Below, one piece after another: positions 33,051 through 41,547 of a stretch of 64,000 bases of DNA. Source of the stretch: Pseudomonadota bacterium (GTDB lineage Bacteria > Pseudomonadota > Gammaproteobacteria > Burkholderiales > JAKAFK01); assembly GCA_021817985.1 (NCBI GenBank), contig JAKAFK010000002.1, forward strand, positions 1 through 64,000, written 5' to 3'. Each line of letters opens with the position of its first letter. Within the stretch, counting starts at the first letter, position 1. Both the position numbers and the translations under genes were made by a program. A model generated the notes under the pieces. The model did no database searches. It saw only the letters and a program-made list of their open reading frames with translations, and was not told the origin of the DNA.

Positions 33051-35714
33051 TCAATGCACCCAGAAATCAGCCACCGCAGGCTCCGCCTCTGTCGGCACAC
33101 CCCAGGGCAAAAGAAGTTCGTCCGCTGCGGCGATAAGCGTTTTGTCCACCTCTCGCGTGGTGCACTCTACCTCCCCCTCGGGGACCTCAAGCACCAGCTC
33201 GTCGTGCACGAAATCCACAAGATATTCCTGGATCTCGTCTGAGAGGTTCCCAAGCGCACTGAGCGCGATCTCCGCGCCCGTGCCCTGGTCCTGGTAATTG
33301 AGTGCGTTGTTCAGCGCGTCCGTGACGACCGGCCTCCCTGACAACGTGGCGGTGCGATAGATTTTCTTCTTCTGGCCAAGATTGTCTGGATCTACGACCT
33401 TTACGTTCCCAAAACGGGTGAGCATGTGCCAAAGCGAGACCTCCGGATAAAGCTGGAACCACGCCCCATGCGCACTTGCGGCCTCCGCCTGATCCCATGA
33501 GAGATCGTATTCGGTGATCCCATTCGAATGCAGCGTCTCGGGACTCATGAGGTATAGCAGTCCGAAGTTTGTCGGCTTCGCCGCCTGGCGCGCTCCCTTG
33601 AGGGACTCCTTCAAAGCCTTTTGCGCCCCCTTCTCCAGCAACTTGACATACTCGAGCGCGGGCTTCCCACCTGTGTCGTATCTTCCGGCCAGCACTTCGG
33701 TCGAAACGGCCGTGATGATGTGGGGGTCCAGTCCCTTCGAGAACACCTCGCTCAGCGTCAAGCGGTCTTTTGCTGGATCCACCTGAAACGCTCCCGCTCT
33801 CCACATCAGAACGACGACTCGCCAGAACTCGGCCACGTAGTAGGTTCCCCATTCCGACGGCTCCGAGACCCCGGCGGCCGGACGCTCAATGATGTCCGGA
33901 GCGCCGGGCGGGAGTTCCTGGAAGGCAAGGAGATGCACGAGGCAATCGATCAGGGAAGCGGAGCCATTATTGTTTGGCTTGCCGGGGTGTCCCAGCAGCC
34001 ATCCGATTCGGAGCTTGCGCACCTGCTCGGCATACTCATGTCTACGGCCACTGAGTATGGCATCGATCAGCGCCCGGACAGCACGATAGGCGCGCATGGC
34101 GAGCGCCGCAGCAATCCGCATTTCGATCGCTCCGTAGTCGATCGCGAGAATCTTGAAGCCTGCACGTGCGCGGAAAAGCGTGCGAAACGCCTTGTCGCGT
34201 GGCATGTTCTGGAGGTTCGGCTCCTGGCTTGTCGTTCTGCATGTCAGCGCCGAGATGACGATAAGCGGGTGCAGGCGCCCTTCACTATCCGCCTGGGCGA
34301 GATAAGCGCTCGCCATGGCTGCACGCTTGATCGCGCCCTGGGCCTCCAAATAGCGCTTCAGCGCCGGCAGATCACGATAAACCAGCTTGAGGTGCTTCGC
34401 GTTGAGGATCGGCTCACCTTCGGCATTGCAGCCAGGGTGCTTGCCAGTTCGCTCTTCCAGGGCTTTTGCAAACGCCGCCTTGAATTGCTCGGTCTGGCCA
34501 CCGTCCAGGATATTTTGCCGGTAGGGTTCAAGGCTCGGCAGTTCCTGGAAGAGCGCTTCGAGCGAAGCATCTGCCGCCCGGCGGTTGCACTCAACATAGT
34601 CGCTTACAGCGAGTGCATCGAGGCGGAGCCCGTTGCGCTGCATCCGGGAGAGGACCGGCACGGCGCGCTCGAGCGCGTTATACGCGTGGCCACCACAATG
34701 CGCGTCCAACGCCGCGAGCATCTCGGCGGTTGAACTACTCGCGGGTAGGTTGAGTACCAATCTCGCAATGACAGGTGGTTGCGTGATATCTGCTAGGCAA
34801 TACTCATGATGCCTTGGGGATAGGGTTGAGAGCATCCAGTTGTGAGGCGTCTGGAAGTCCTTGTCGAGTTTCTGATGCAGCAGCGCCATCGACAGAAAAT
34901 CCAGAGGAAGCCCCCGCGAGGCCTCACCAGCATCGCTCTTGAACTTGCGCGCCCGCCTACTTTTGACGGCATCCAGCAACTGCTTGTGAACTTCGGTCCC
35001 AAACGGAAGCAAGTGCAGCGCCCAAGACTCGTGATGTCCCAATCGGGAATAGAGATCCGCGCCGCCAAGGATCGCGTCGGAGACACACAGCTCAAACTCC
35101 GGGGCGATGGTGAGCGTCATCAGGAAGGTATCAACAAGCCGTCCTGGCTTGACGCTGGGAACGTCGTGCCGCAGCCACTGCAAGTCGAACGCAAGGTTGT
35201 GGCCCACCCACGTTTTGCCATCCAATGCGGAAACCAATCTCGTCCGTTCATGTTGCTGCAGACGATCAAGATCAAATGCGAACTTGCGAGAGGACAGCGT
35301 GGTGAAGGACAGAATTCTTGCACGTGGGCGATTATCCAATTCGCACCCGTAGGCCTTCTTGTACTGATTGACCGTGTCCCCGGTCCCGACCTTCGTGCTT
35401 CCTCCGACCGCGATCGGCGCTTGCCAAGGCGTTAGCGCCGTCGTCTCCAAGTCCAGACTGACTTCAGACGCGACTGTGAGGGCATCAAGTGCTTCTCCGA
35501 GCTGCTCGGAAGAATCGAATGCCCCTGGGGTAGCCGGAAAAAAGGCTATCTCTTCCTTCTTGCGGACCTTGTGTGGCGCTTTCCCCGCCGTTTCGACCGG
35601 CATTCCAAACAGATCAACCGCGACCGCCTTCGGTGGCTCGTTAAGGGGAGGCTGTTCGGGAACCGTTCCGGTGTAGACTCCCTCGGGTCTTAGCTCAGCG
35701 AAGAAATCAAGCAT
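33051..35714 (-). CDS. family A DNA polymerase with 3-prime exonuclease domain
   Basis: 887 residues. A 3-5 exonuclease-like domain (SLDLETTAL, DLE at 88-90) precedes the polymerase: motif A ILAIDYGAIEMR, motif B RQAAKPTNFGLLY, and motif C FVHDELVLEV. The 5-nuclease domain of bacterial Pol I is missing, as in phage T7-like or plasmid polymerases. About 130 residues separate motif A from the region before motif B, more than usual. It contains one palindrome copy (S-S-E-Q-L-G, residues 68-73). Together with the primase-helicase it suggests that the element encodes its own replication enzymes. Confidence 0.9.
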   Translation of the reverse strand: MLDFFAELRPEGVYTGTVPEQPPLNEPPKAVAVDLFGMPVETAGKAPHKVRKKEEIAFFPATPGAFDSSEQLGEALDALTVASEVSLDLETTALTPWQAPIAVGGSTKVGTGDTVNQYKKAYGCELDNRPRARILSFTTLSSRKFAFDLDRLQQHERTRLVSALDGKTWVGHNLAFDLQWLRHDVPSVKPGRLVDTFLMTLTIAPEFELCVSDAILGGADLYSRLGHHESWALHLLPFGTEVHKQLLDAVKSRRARKFKSDAGEASRGLPLDFLSMALLHQKLDKDFQTPHNWMLSTLSPRHHEYCLADITQPPVIARLVLNLPASSSTAEMLAALDAHCGGHAYNALERAVPVLSRMQRNGLRLDALAVSDYVECNRRAADASLEALFQELPSLEPYRQNILDGGQTEQFKAAFAKALEERTGKHPGCNAEGEPILNAKHLKLVYRDLPALKRYLEAQGAIKRAAMASAYLAQADSEGRLHPLIVISALTCRTTSQEPNLQNMPRDKAFRTLFRARAGFKILAIDYGAIEMRIAAALAMRAYRAVRALIDAILSGRRHEYAEQVRKLRIGWLLGHPGKPNNNGSASLIDCLVHLLAFQELPPGAPDIIERPAAGVSEPSEWGTYYVAEFWRVVVLMWRAGAFQVDPAKDRLTLSEVFSKGLDPHIITAVSTEVLAGRYDTGGKPALEYVKLLEKGAQKALKESLKGARQAAKPTNFGLLYLMSPETLHSNGITEYDLSWDQAEAASAHGAWFQLYPEVSLWHMLTRFGNVKVVDPDNLGQKKKIYRTATLSGRPVVTDALNNALNYQDQGTGAEIALSALGNLSDEIQEYLVDFVHDELVLEVPEGEVECTTREVDKTLIAAADELLLPWGVPTEAEPAVADFWVH
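35495..35511. repeat. 17-bp palindrome, copy 4
   Basis: CTCCGAGCTGCTCGGAA (one mismatch at the first base) inside the polymerase gene, read as S-E-Q-L-G. Confidence 0.85.
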
Positions 35715-36045
35715 GCTGACTCCACGCTTTCTTCCGGTCTCTAAAGTAGGCAACTTGAAAGTGGGGGTGCTGCGTCAGAGCGTATTGGTCCGCTTTGAAC
35801 GCACCGAGAACACTGACCGCCCACCCTTCTCCCCCACGAGGACCTTCGCGCTCAATCACCAACCCGCTTTTGACCAGGGGGACCAAATAGCCTTTGACTC
35901 GTTCCGCATCCCCAGCACCCAGCCACGCCGGCGGGCGCTTTGGGCAGAGCGCGACATGCGCCTGACGAAGCGAGAACCGCATGATCCCGTGTGCTCTATA
36001 AAGCTGGCAAAGAATTCGGAGCATCTTGGTATCTGTGTGGCGCAT
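35707..36045 (-). CDS. small winged-helix-like protein upstream of the polymerase
   Basis: 112 residues. LRILCQLYRAHGIMRFSLRQ and VKGYLVPLVKSGLVIEREG look like a winged-helix DNA-binding fold. It overlaps the start of the polymerase gene by 8 bp, so the two are co-expressed. A half operator (TATAGC at 36074-36079) and a TTCAAGCGG motif (36084-36098) lie upstream. Confidence 0.6.
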   Translation of the reverse strand: MRHTDTKMLRILCQLYRAHGIMRFSLRQAHVALCPKRPPAWLGAGDAERVKGYLVPLVKSGLVIEREGPRGGEGWAVSVLGAFKADQYALTQHPHFQVAYFRDRKKAWSQHA

Positions 36046-36073
36046 AAGACCCTCTGTTGACTTGCTGAATAGA

Positions 36074-36079
36074 TATAGC
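36074..36079 (-). promoter_or_regulatory. extended -10 promoter of the polymerase operon
   Basis: Minus strand GTGCTATATCT, about 29 bp before the ATG at 36045. The left half of the 24-bp operator is not present; a TTCAAGCGG motif sits at its upstream side instead. Confidence 0.5.
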
Positions 36080-36083
36080 ACTC

Positions 36084-36098
36084 TTCAAGCGGAATGAA
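36084..36098. repeat. TTCAAGCGGAATGAA motif, copy 2
   Basis: Overlaps the last codons and stop of the BRO-N gene (I-H-S-A-stop) and the upstream edge of the polymerase operon promoter. Confidence 0.75.
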
Positions 36099-36513
36099 TG
36101 GGTACGCAGACACCTCTCACACGTCCGTCCACGACACGCATTGTTTTCTGCCGAGCGGCGCGATCCTCTTCTTTGCCTGGCGCGGAATAGGAGCCTGTCT
36201 TTCTGATTGCAGGGAGGACATCATGGGTTACCCAGCGCTTGAAGCGCTTCGCGGCATCCTTGGTGCTGCCGAGGATCAGCGCGTACAGGCCGGACTCATT
36301 GACGACGCTCGCTAGTTGGACGCGGCCGAGCCTATCGATGATGTCGCGTTTTGCGACGTCATCCGAGTCGACATGTTTGGTAATCGCATCGCGCGGATTC
36401 GCCAATTCCAGGGCGGCACAGACGTCATTGGTGTTGAACCACGGCTGACCAGCATCGTCGACCTGTACGCGCAGGGCGCGCGACTCGAAGCGGAATGGGA
36501 TGATATTCGGCAT
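36085..36513 (-). CDS. BRO-N domain protein
   Basis: 142 residues. PWFNTNDVCAALELANPRDAI, VNESGLYALILGSTK, FKRWVTHDVLPAIRKTGSY is a complete BRO-N (phage antirepressor-type) DNA-binding domain. The usual second domain is absent, and the frame ends inside a TTCAAGCGG motif, so the gene may have been shortened when the motif arose. It lies at the edge of the repeat-rich region and may regulate it. Confidence 0.85.
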   Translation of the reverse strand: MPNIIPFRFESRALRVQVDDAGQPWFNTNDVCAALELANPRDAITKHVDSDDVAKRDIIDRLGRVQLASVVNESGLYALILGSTKDAAKRFKRWVTHDVLPAIRKTGSYSAPGKEEDRAARQKTMRVVDGRVRGVCVPIHSA

Positions 36514-36539
36514 TTATTGGCAGATCCCCCTCTTGAACA

Positions 36540-36556
36540 CTCCGAGCAGCTCGGAA
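36540..36556. repeat. 17-bp palindrome, copy 5
   Basis: CTCCGAGCAGCTCGGAA, intergenic, 27 bp before the BRO-N start. Confidence 0.85.
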
Positions 36557-36583
36557 AAGTTTCTCCAAACCCTAGCCAAACAG

Positions 36584-36598
36584 TTCAAGCGGACTGAA
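36584..36598. repeat. TTCAAGCGGACTGAA motif, copy 3
   Basis: 15 bp, intergenic, 28 bp beyond palindrome copy 5. Confidence 0.75.
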
Positions 36599-36606
36599 AA
36601 TCTCCA

Positions 36607-36899
36607 CATGGACCACCCTTTTCAGTCCATGATCGGACGCTCTTTCTCTATTCAAAATCAGTAGTTAAAGAAATAGTCGAGTCATGGACCGGAAAAATAA
36701 AACATAGACGCAGATGCGCGCGTATGCGCGCGTATGCGCGCGGTTTATAAGTTCGCGCGCAGGAATGCGCGCATGTATGTATTTATCTGGGTCCATGAGG
36801 TCCATGCGAACACTCGTCGTATCATTCCACTTATTCCTCATATAGTTAACCGTATTACTACATGGACCACACATGGACCATACATGGACCTCATGGACT
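36607..36899. repeat. iteron-like CATGGACC repeats
   Basis: CATGGACC or its complement starts at 36607, 36625 (7 of 8), 36683, 36790, 36799, 36861, 36872, 36883 and 36892 (7 of 8). The last four are direct repeats spaced 11, 11 and 9 bp, about one helical turn, as expected for iterons bound side by side by a replication or partition protein. Confidence 0.75.
36714..36743. repeat. 10-bp tandem repeat ATGCGCGCGT x3
   Basis: Three head-to-tail copies (last base of the third differs), followed within 40 bp by further GCGCGC blocks. Alternating purine-pyrimidine sequence of this kind can unwind or form Z-DNA. Confidence 0.8.
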
Positions 36900-36942
36900 A
36901 AGGCTGGCAGGCAAGGGGAATGAGCATTACTGCGCTGGCGAC

Positions 36943-37017
36943 ATGGTGCGTGTCGCGGTGGTCATCGAGAGGCAGGAAGACGGTGATATGGCCGTGGTGG
37001 TCACCGTGATGGATTGA
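36943..37017 (+). pseudogene. possible tail of a toxin-like gene before the MqsA-type regulator
   Basis: Frame MVRVAVVIERQEDGDMAVVV followed by TVMD and a stop, 14 bp before the regulator. It resembles the final beta-strands of the small DUF4258-like proteins that often precede this kind of HTH protein. The region before the ATG is open but runs into the CATGGACC repeats, so the front of the gene seems lost. Tentative. Confidence 0.3.
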
Positions 37018-37031
37018 GAGTGAGAAATAGC

Positions 37032-37481
37032 ATGCGTAAGGATTACCACTATACGGAGTGCGGGCTGCAAAACGTCTGGCTCGTGAACGGCTATTCTGCG
37101 AGGAAGACGAAATATGGTGAAGGAATCTCCGTTCACGACGTGGATGGTCTGCATCGCGCCATCGCCCAAGCACTGACCGACAAGCCGGCACCTCTTACCG
37201 GTGCAGAGGTACGCTTCCTTCGGAAAGAGATGAACCTGTCGCAGCGGGGGCTCGGCGAGCTGTTAGGCGTGACGGACCAAGCCGTCGCGCTATGGGAGCG
37301 TAAGAGTCGGCTGCCGCGCACGGCTGAGCGGCTTCTGCGGCTCCTGTACGTCGAGCACGATAAAGGCAATGTGCCGATCGTCGGTTTCATCAAGCGACTG
37401 AACGAGCTTGACCAGAGGAATCACGAGAGAATCGTCGCGGAAGAAGATAATGGCGGCTGGAAAACAAGACACGCGGCATGA
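37032..37481 (+). CDS. Xre/MqsA-type helix-turn-helix regulator
   Basis: 149 residues. The N-terminus KDYHYTECGLQNVWLVNGY and the HTH LTGAEVRFLRKEMNLSQRGL through VALWERKSRLP match the MqsA/YgiT-like antitoxin-type regulators, without the CxxC zinc fingers. It is the only gene reading right from the repeat-rich region. It could bind the iteron-like or TTCAAGCGG sites, or control its own promoter. ATG 37032 is preferred to a TTG at 37014. Confidence 0.8.
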   Translation: MRKDYHYTECGLQNVWLVNGYSARKTKYGEGISVHDVDGLHRAIAQALTDKPAPLTGAEVRFLRKEMNLSQRGLGELLGVTDQAVALWERKSRLPRTAERLLRLLYVEHDKGNVPIVGFIKRLNELDQRNHERIVAEEDNGGWKTRHAA

Positions 37482-37656
37482 AACCATGGCGAGGATGATC
37501 ATGCGCGCGTGGCTACCGAAAACCGGCGACTATCCCAGCTTTTTCGCCCGCAGGCGCGTATAGCGCTTGAGCATCTGCCAAAGCGAGTCCGATCTGCTCG
37601 CAAAAAAAGAGCCCGACACTTCTCCCCTATTCGAGGGCCAAGGCCGGGCTTGAAAA

Positions 37657-37686
37657 CGGAGCGGTGCCCGCTGCGGCGCCGCTCCG
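37657..37686. terminator. bidirectional hairpin between convergent genes
   Basis: CGGAGCGG paired with CCGCTCCG (8-bp stem, 14-base loop) in the gap between the regulator (ends 37481) and the primase-helicase (ends 37691). No T run; a TATAGC half-site at 37558 nearby has no gene behind it. Confidence 0.5.
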
Positions 37687-37690
37687 GACG

Positions 37691-40363
37691 CTACTCTAGT
37701 TGCAACGGGATGCGCACTCCATGTGCCCGGCCGGCGGCCACGCGCTGGCGGCACCGCTCCGCCCCGGGCAGGCGTCCGAGCAATGTGACAATGTTCTGCG
37801 TTGCATATTGTGTGTTTCTGAGGACTCCGCGAAGCTCTGGGCAATCACAAACAAAAAGGGAACCAGGCTGGCCTGCAGTTTCCCCTTCCATACGCGCCAT
37901 TCCCGCGCGCTTGAGCGCATCCTGGTATGCATTGTCGTGATCCTTCGGATGTCTCTTCGCCGCCTCCGTGAATACCTCAGCGACGACGCGATCATGGCGG
38001 AGAACACTGCGGTGGCCGGTCTCCGGATTTACCGTCTCCACCTCCACGGCCATCCGCGCCCCAAGAAGCGCCCGCAACGCCTTCTCGGCGTCTGTCTCGA
38101 GCGCATCATTCCCGCTTGCATGCTGCTGCTCCTTCGCGACATCCTGGAGCGAAGAAAGGAGCTTCTGCCTCCTTTCCTCCGTCTTAAGCGTTTCTTCGCC
38201 GTATGACAATGTGGCGAATGCCGCAAGGGGGACACCCCACGTTCGCAGGAGCCTGGCGTCGGCTTCGGTCACCTTCGTCCCTTCCTCTACCAGGAACGAA
38301 TAGATTTCCCTAAACGTCTCCCATCGAGACCACATGATGTGCCGTATTCGCTCGCCGAGCTCGCCGAGCCCAATGGTTGACGGAGGGTGCTCCGCGCGCC
38401 CGCGCTTGGCAACCTCGACGACGATGAAGCGGTTGCGGTCGGCCTGCTCAAAGTCCGGCCTCCCGATGGCCGCAATCATGGCGGCGGTTCGTATGCTGAA
38501 CTCCACTGGTCGTCCATCAGGGGATCCCTTCACGGCTGCGAGAGCCCGAGACCCGTCTGAAGTCGAATACGCAGCTCGCAGCATGTCGAGCACGCGGCGC
38601 AGCATCGCCGCACGCTGGTGGGCAACTTGCGTATCAGACGATCCAGGCTCCGACTCGTCGACGAGAAGCGTGACCGCATCTTTTCCCAGCAGCTGCCTAA
38701 GCCCTGCCGCAGAGCTGTTCGCGCCATCGTCCAGGCGCCACACGGTACCTCCCAAAACTTCCGAAACGTGCAGTGCCAGAACCGACTTGCCGGCCCCCGA
38801 CTCTCCGCAGAGAGTCACGGAAGGCCGCGCGTCCAAGGCGCCAAGATAGGACTGCGCGACGATCCATCCTGCCAGGAGCAGCGCATCCGCTTTGCCAGCC
38901 CATCCCCATTGGGAGAGATGACGGAGCAATCGAGCGGCGGATTCAAGGGCCTCGTCGTCCGTCCACTCAACCCCGACGTCGACGTGAAAGCGGCTCGTGG
39001 CCGGGTACACGTACTGGCCTCCGAATCTCGCTTCCTCCTCCAGGAGGACCAGCCCCTCTTCACTCGTTCGCAAGAGCCCGCTGCTCGAGTTGATGGTGAG
39101 TTGCCCCTCCACCTCGCGCCACACCCCCCCGCCCCGCTCACGTGCATCGGCCCAAGGACCCGCAGCATGACACTGGGAAACGATGTCATACCCGGCTTGG
39201 AAGGCGTCGATCGAGACTGCATCGTCCTTCCCGATCTTCTTCCACGTTTCCATCGCATAGGCAGCGCCGCAGGCATGCATGATTTCCGCAACTTTGCTAA
39301 GATTTGTGGGTGTAAGATGCTTTACGGACTTCGTAGGGCGGGACCAGATGACCAGGTGTTCCTTGGTGAAGCCGAGCGCCGCATACCCACCGGCCTTCGC
39401 CTCCTCTGCTCGCTTCCGGCTCGATGCGAGCCGCTCGACGTTGGCGCTCCGGGAGGCTGCGGTCATGTGTATGATCGCTGGTATGACCGCATCGCGCCCG
39501 TCTCGTACCAGCCAATCGTCGATACCCTGCTTGCCACCCTCCTGGGTGGGCGGGCACCAGTTCCCCGCAACCGGCAGCCCCTGCCTTGCGAATTCTTCCC
39601 TGATAGCCTTGGCGAGTTTCAGGCATTCCCAATAGACATCTTGGTTCCCGACGTATTGCTGGCGCTTTCCCTTGCCGACTGGCTTGTCCTTGTCGGAGGC
39701 CGGGGCTCCGTGAGGTGCACCGTCAGAATCGAATAGAACGAGCACCACAGCCTGCTCACCGGCTGCCGCGATGTATTTGCCGATGATCTCCCTGATATCC
39801 GGCAACAGTCGTCTGGGCGACGCCGTATCATCCGGATCGTCGCGAACATTGCCCATGTGGATGCCGGCGATGGCGACGGTTGGAAGGCCGGCCTTACATA
39901 GAGCCTCGGCCTTTTTCTCCCCTTCCGTGATGACAAAAGGCGGAATACTCTCCTGCCTCCCGGTGGAAGCCCCTTCGGGGGGCTGGGAAGATGATTCCGA
40001 GCTGCTCGGAAAAGCATCGAGCAACTCCTTGAGCCTGCATGGAATGTAGAGATGAGAGCCCGTGCCCGCAGGGGAGCGGTATTTGCTCGACTTGTACCTC
40101 TCTGCCAGGAGTCGCACCCGTACGAACGGACTGCCGTTGACGTTCAGTGCTCCTCCGTCGAAGTGCCGGTACGGAATGGCAATTCCGTCTGAGACGATTT
40201 TCCCTTCGGGGATTCCCAGCAAGGCGTTGAGGCGGAACTTCTCCACGTAAGTCCATGTGGGGACATCGGAAGGCGAGAGTCCGCTCTGGAACAAAAAGAC
40301 TTCCAGCGGGCCCTGGGGCGACGCTCCTTGTTCCTTTGGAGGGCAGCGGGTTTCAGCGTCCAT
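37691..40363 (-). CDS. TOPRIM primase-helicase (DUF3854-like plus SF3/DnaB-class ATPase)
   Basis: 890 residues. The N-terminal part has a TOPRIM domain (VITEGEKKAEALCKAG at 145-159, LVLFDSDGA at 208-216) as in DUF3854 proteins. The C-terminal half is a P-loop helicase-like ATPase with Walker A GESGAGKS (520-527) and VTLLVDESEPG as Walker B. This domain order is that of plasmid and phage primase-helicases that start replication. A palindrome copy is embedded at 39995-40011 (P-S-S-S-E). With the polymerase and the lambda-P-like protein it forms a nearly self-sufficient replication set. Confidence 0.8.
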   Translation of the reverse strand: MDAETRCPPKEQGASPQGPLEVFLFQSGLSPSDVPTWTYVEKFRLNALLGIPEGKIVSDGIAIPYRHFDGGALNVNGSPFVRVRLLAERYKSSKYRSPAGTGSHLYIPCRLKELLDAFPSSSESSSQPPEGASTGRQESIPPFVITEGEKKAEALCKAGLPTVAIAGIHMGNVRDDPDDTASPRRLLPDIREIIGKYIAAAGEQAVVLVLFDSDGAPHGAPASDKDKPVGKGKRQQYVGNQDVYWECLKLAKAIREEFARQGLPVAGNWCPPTQEGGKQGIDDWLVRDGRDAVIPAIIHMTAASRSANVERLASSRKRAEEAKAGGYAALGFTKEHLVIWSRPTKSVKHLTPTNLSKVAEIMHACGAAYAMETWKKIGKDDAVSIDAFQAGYDIVSQCHAAGPWADARERGGGVWREVEGQLTINSSSGLLRTSEEGLVLLEEEARFGGQYVYPATSRFHVDVGVEWTDDEALESAARLLRHLSQWGWAGKADALLLAGWIVAQSYLGALDARPSVTLCGESGAGKSVLALHVSEVLGGTVWRLDDGANSSAAGLRQLLGKDAVTLLVDESEPGSSDTQVAHQRAAMLRRVLDMLRAAYSTSDGSRALAAVKGSPDGRPVEFSIRTAAMIAAIGRPDFEQADRNRFIVVEVAKRGRAEHPPSTIGLGELGERIRHIMWSRWETFREIYSFLVEEGTKVTEADARLLRTWGVPLAAFATLSYGEETLKTEERRQKLLSSLQDVAKEQQHASGNDALETDAEKALRALLGARMAVEVETVNPETGHRSVLRHDRVVAEVFTEAAKRHPKDHDNAYQDALKRAGMARMEGETAGQPGSLFVCDCPELRGVLRNTQYATQNIVTLLGRLPGAERCRQRVAAGRAHGVRIPLQLE
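39995..40011. repeat. 17-bp palindrome, copy 6
   Basis: TTCCGAGCTGCTCGGAA in the low-complexity linker of the primase-helicase, read as P-S-S-S-E-S. Confidence 0.9.
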
Positions 40364-40450
40364 CTTATCGTTTTGCTGTTTTTAATGTGACGGCCGGTCT
40401 ATTCCCGGCTGCCAGCGTTTCCGCGCAAAACCCTGTATGTTCCTTGGGGA

Positions 40451-40933
40451 TCAAAAGATCGGCTGAGCAACGAGTCGGACCCGAACTGTGTTTCCAATGG
40501 GTGCTTCGGTGGTGTGCATGGTCATCGGCACACCTCCCTGAATGGGGAGGGAATACGTGACCGTATAACCTTCGCTGATTTCCTGGTAACCCGTCATGCA
40601 TTGCCCGCCAGGAGCCATTGAGCCTCCCGAGAAGTTGTTGCCCACGATGCCGCCAGCGATCGCGCCGGCCGCCGCGGCCGCGACGCGTCCATTGCCGTGG
40701 CCTACGGTGTTGCCCAGCAGTGCGCCGGCAATGCCGCCGATGATGGTCCCTGTGGCGCTCCCGCCGTTCTGCACTGGAGCGCCACAGGGACCATAGACTG
40801 GAACCTGCCGCGACACAGGTTGAACGGAAAGCACAGTTGCATCCACATCGACATAGTTGGAATAAACGGCGGAGTCTGCGATCGCGGATGCGGAGGCAGC
40901 GGCAAGGGCGACGGCGAGCATAATTTTTTTCAT
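40451..40933 (-). CDS. glycine-zipper outer-membrane protein (SlyB/PcP-like)
   Basis: 160 residues: signal peptide (cut after ASAIADS), a central glycine-zipper double helix (GTIIGGIAGALLGNTVGHG, then AGAIAGGIVGNNF) and a short beta-rich tail. Proteins of this type insert in or brace the outer membrane. No lipobox Cys at the signal-peptide end. A TATAGC/GCTATA promoter half-site lies at 40966-40971. Probably a stress or surface-exclusion-like function; unproven. Confidence 0.75.
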   Translation of the reverse strand: MKKIMLAVALAAASASAIADSAVYSNYVDVDATVLSVQPVSRQVPVYGPCGAPVQNGGSATGTIIGGIAGALLGNTVGHGNGRVAAAAAGAIAGGIVGNNFSGGSMAPGGQCMTGYQEISEGYTVTYSLPIQGGVPMTMHTTEAPIGNTVRVRLVAQPIF

Positions 40934-40945
40934 GATGGGTCCCTT

Positions 40946-41542
40946 TCATGCTGTGGACGAAGAGTTATAGCGCACGTTTGTAATTTTGTGGACTCGATGA
41001 TCCGAGTTCCTTCGTTTTGCACTCACAGTGCCTTCCCGTTCAAGCGGAATGAAGCCGGGCGCATTTGCGACGCCCGGGGCTGTGGGTTCTGACGCACGCA
41101 GGACCTTGGGCCGCGGGCGCCCGAGGACGGCCTCTGCGGCCCTAAGGCCGACCTCAATGTTGTATTCGCCCTGCGCGTGTCGCTCGAAGATCCGCTCCGC
41201 CCATAGGAGGTTTTTGCTTGAGGCGTTATTGGCATGCTGAGATGGAGCCTCCCGGTAACATGTCTCCATGTTGCCGGCCCCGCTGCTGTTCCCGTGATTT
41301 TCCAAGACGGATCTGCAAAGGGACCTGAACTCTGGAAGCGTCGGGGGCGTCGGGCGCGTCTTGCATGCGTCGAGCCCTCGAAGCAACTCCTCCGCAGTGT
41401 ATCCGGAAAGCCCAACGCCCCACGTTGTCTTCCAAGTGGGAGGGGCACTGCCGTTCCTCAGCGCGGAAAAACGTGCACCGTACAGCGCCTGCAGCCGCTC
41501 GAAAAGCCGATCGACCCACCGTGCAGGCAGCGTCCCTCCCAC
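40946..41542 (-). CDS. lambda-P/DnaT-like replication protein
   Basis: 198 residues from GTG 41542. WVDRLFERLQALYGARFSAL, TWGVGLSGYTAEELLRGLDA and PPTLPEFRSLC form the pattern of phage P-like proteins that load the host DnaB helicase (YGxxF, W, LPEFRxLC). The C-terminal part contains the TTCAAGCGG motif in reverse (F-I-P-L-E). It lies in the replication region. Start is uncertain because the frame upstream overlaps the neighbouring small gene. Confidence 0.6.
   Translation of the reverse strand: MGGTLPARWVDRLFERLQALYGARFSALRNGSAPPTWKTTWGVGLSGYTAEELLRGLDACKTRPTPPTLPEFRSLCRSVLENHGNSSGAGNMETCYREAPSQHANNASSKNLLWAERIFERHAQGEYNIEVGLRAAEAVLGRPRPKVLRASEPTAPGVANAPGFIPLEREGTVSAKRRNSDHRVHKITNVRYNSSSTA
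41039..41053. repeat. TTCAAGCGGAATGAA motif, copy 4
   Basis: Inside the lambda-P-like gene, read on the minus strand as F-I-P-L-E. Confidence 0.75.
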
Positions 41543-41547
41543 TGCTC

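Larger units (their letters stand above)
36514..37031. other. repeat-rich, partly AT-rich region; candidate replication origin
   Basis: About 500 bp with no complete gene. It contains one 17-bp palindrome copy, one TTCAAGCGG motif, nine copies of CATGGACC (both orientations), a 10-bp tandem repeat of ATGCGCGCGT, further GCGCGC blocks, and an AT-rich stretch around 36650-36710. Flanking genes (BRO-N, Xre-type regulator, polymerase) diverge or read away. This is the make-up of an iteron-controlled origin, but I did not find a classical Rep protein or a perfect DnaA box. Confidence 0.55.

Noticed and set aside
36607-36899. CATGGACC repeats as a CRISPR array
   Set aside because: Units are 8 bp, spaced by about 3 bp or irregularly, in both orientations, with no spacers or cas genes.
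37558-37563. TATAGC half-site as another operator
   Set aside because: No right half, no start codon in range on either strand, and it lies between convergent genes.
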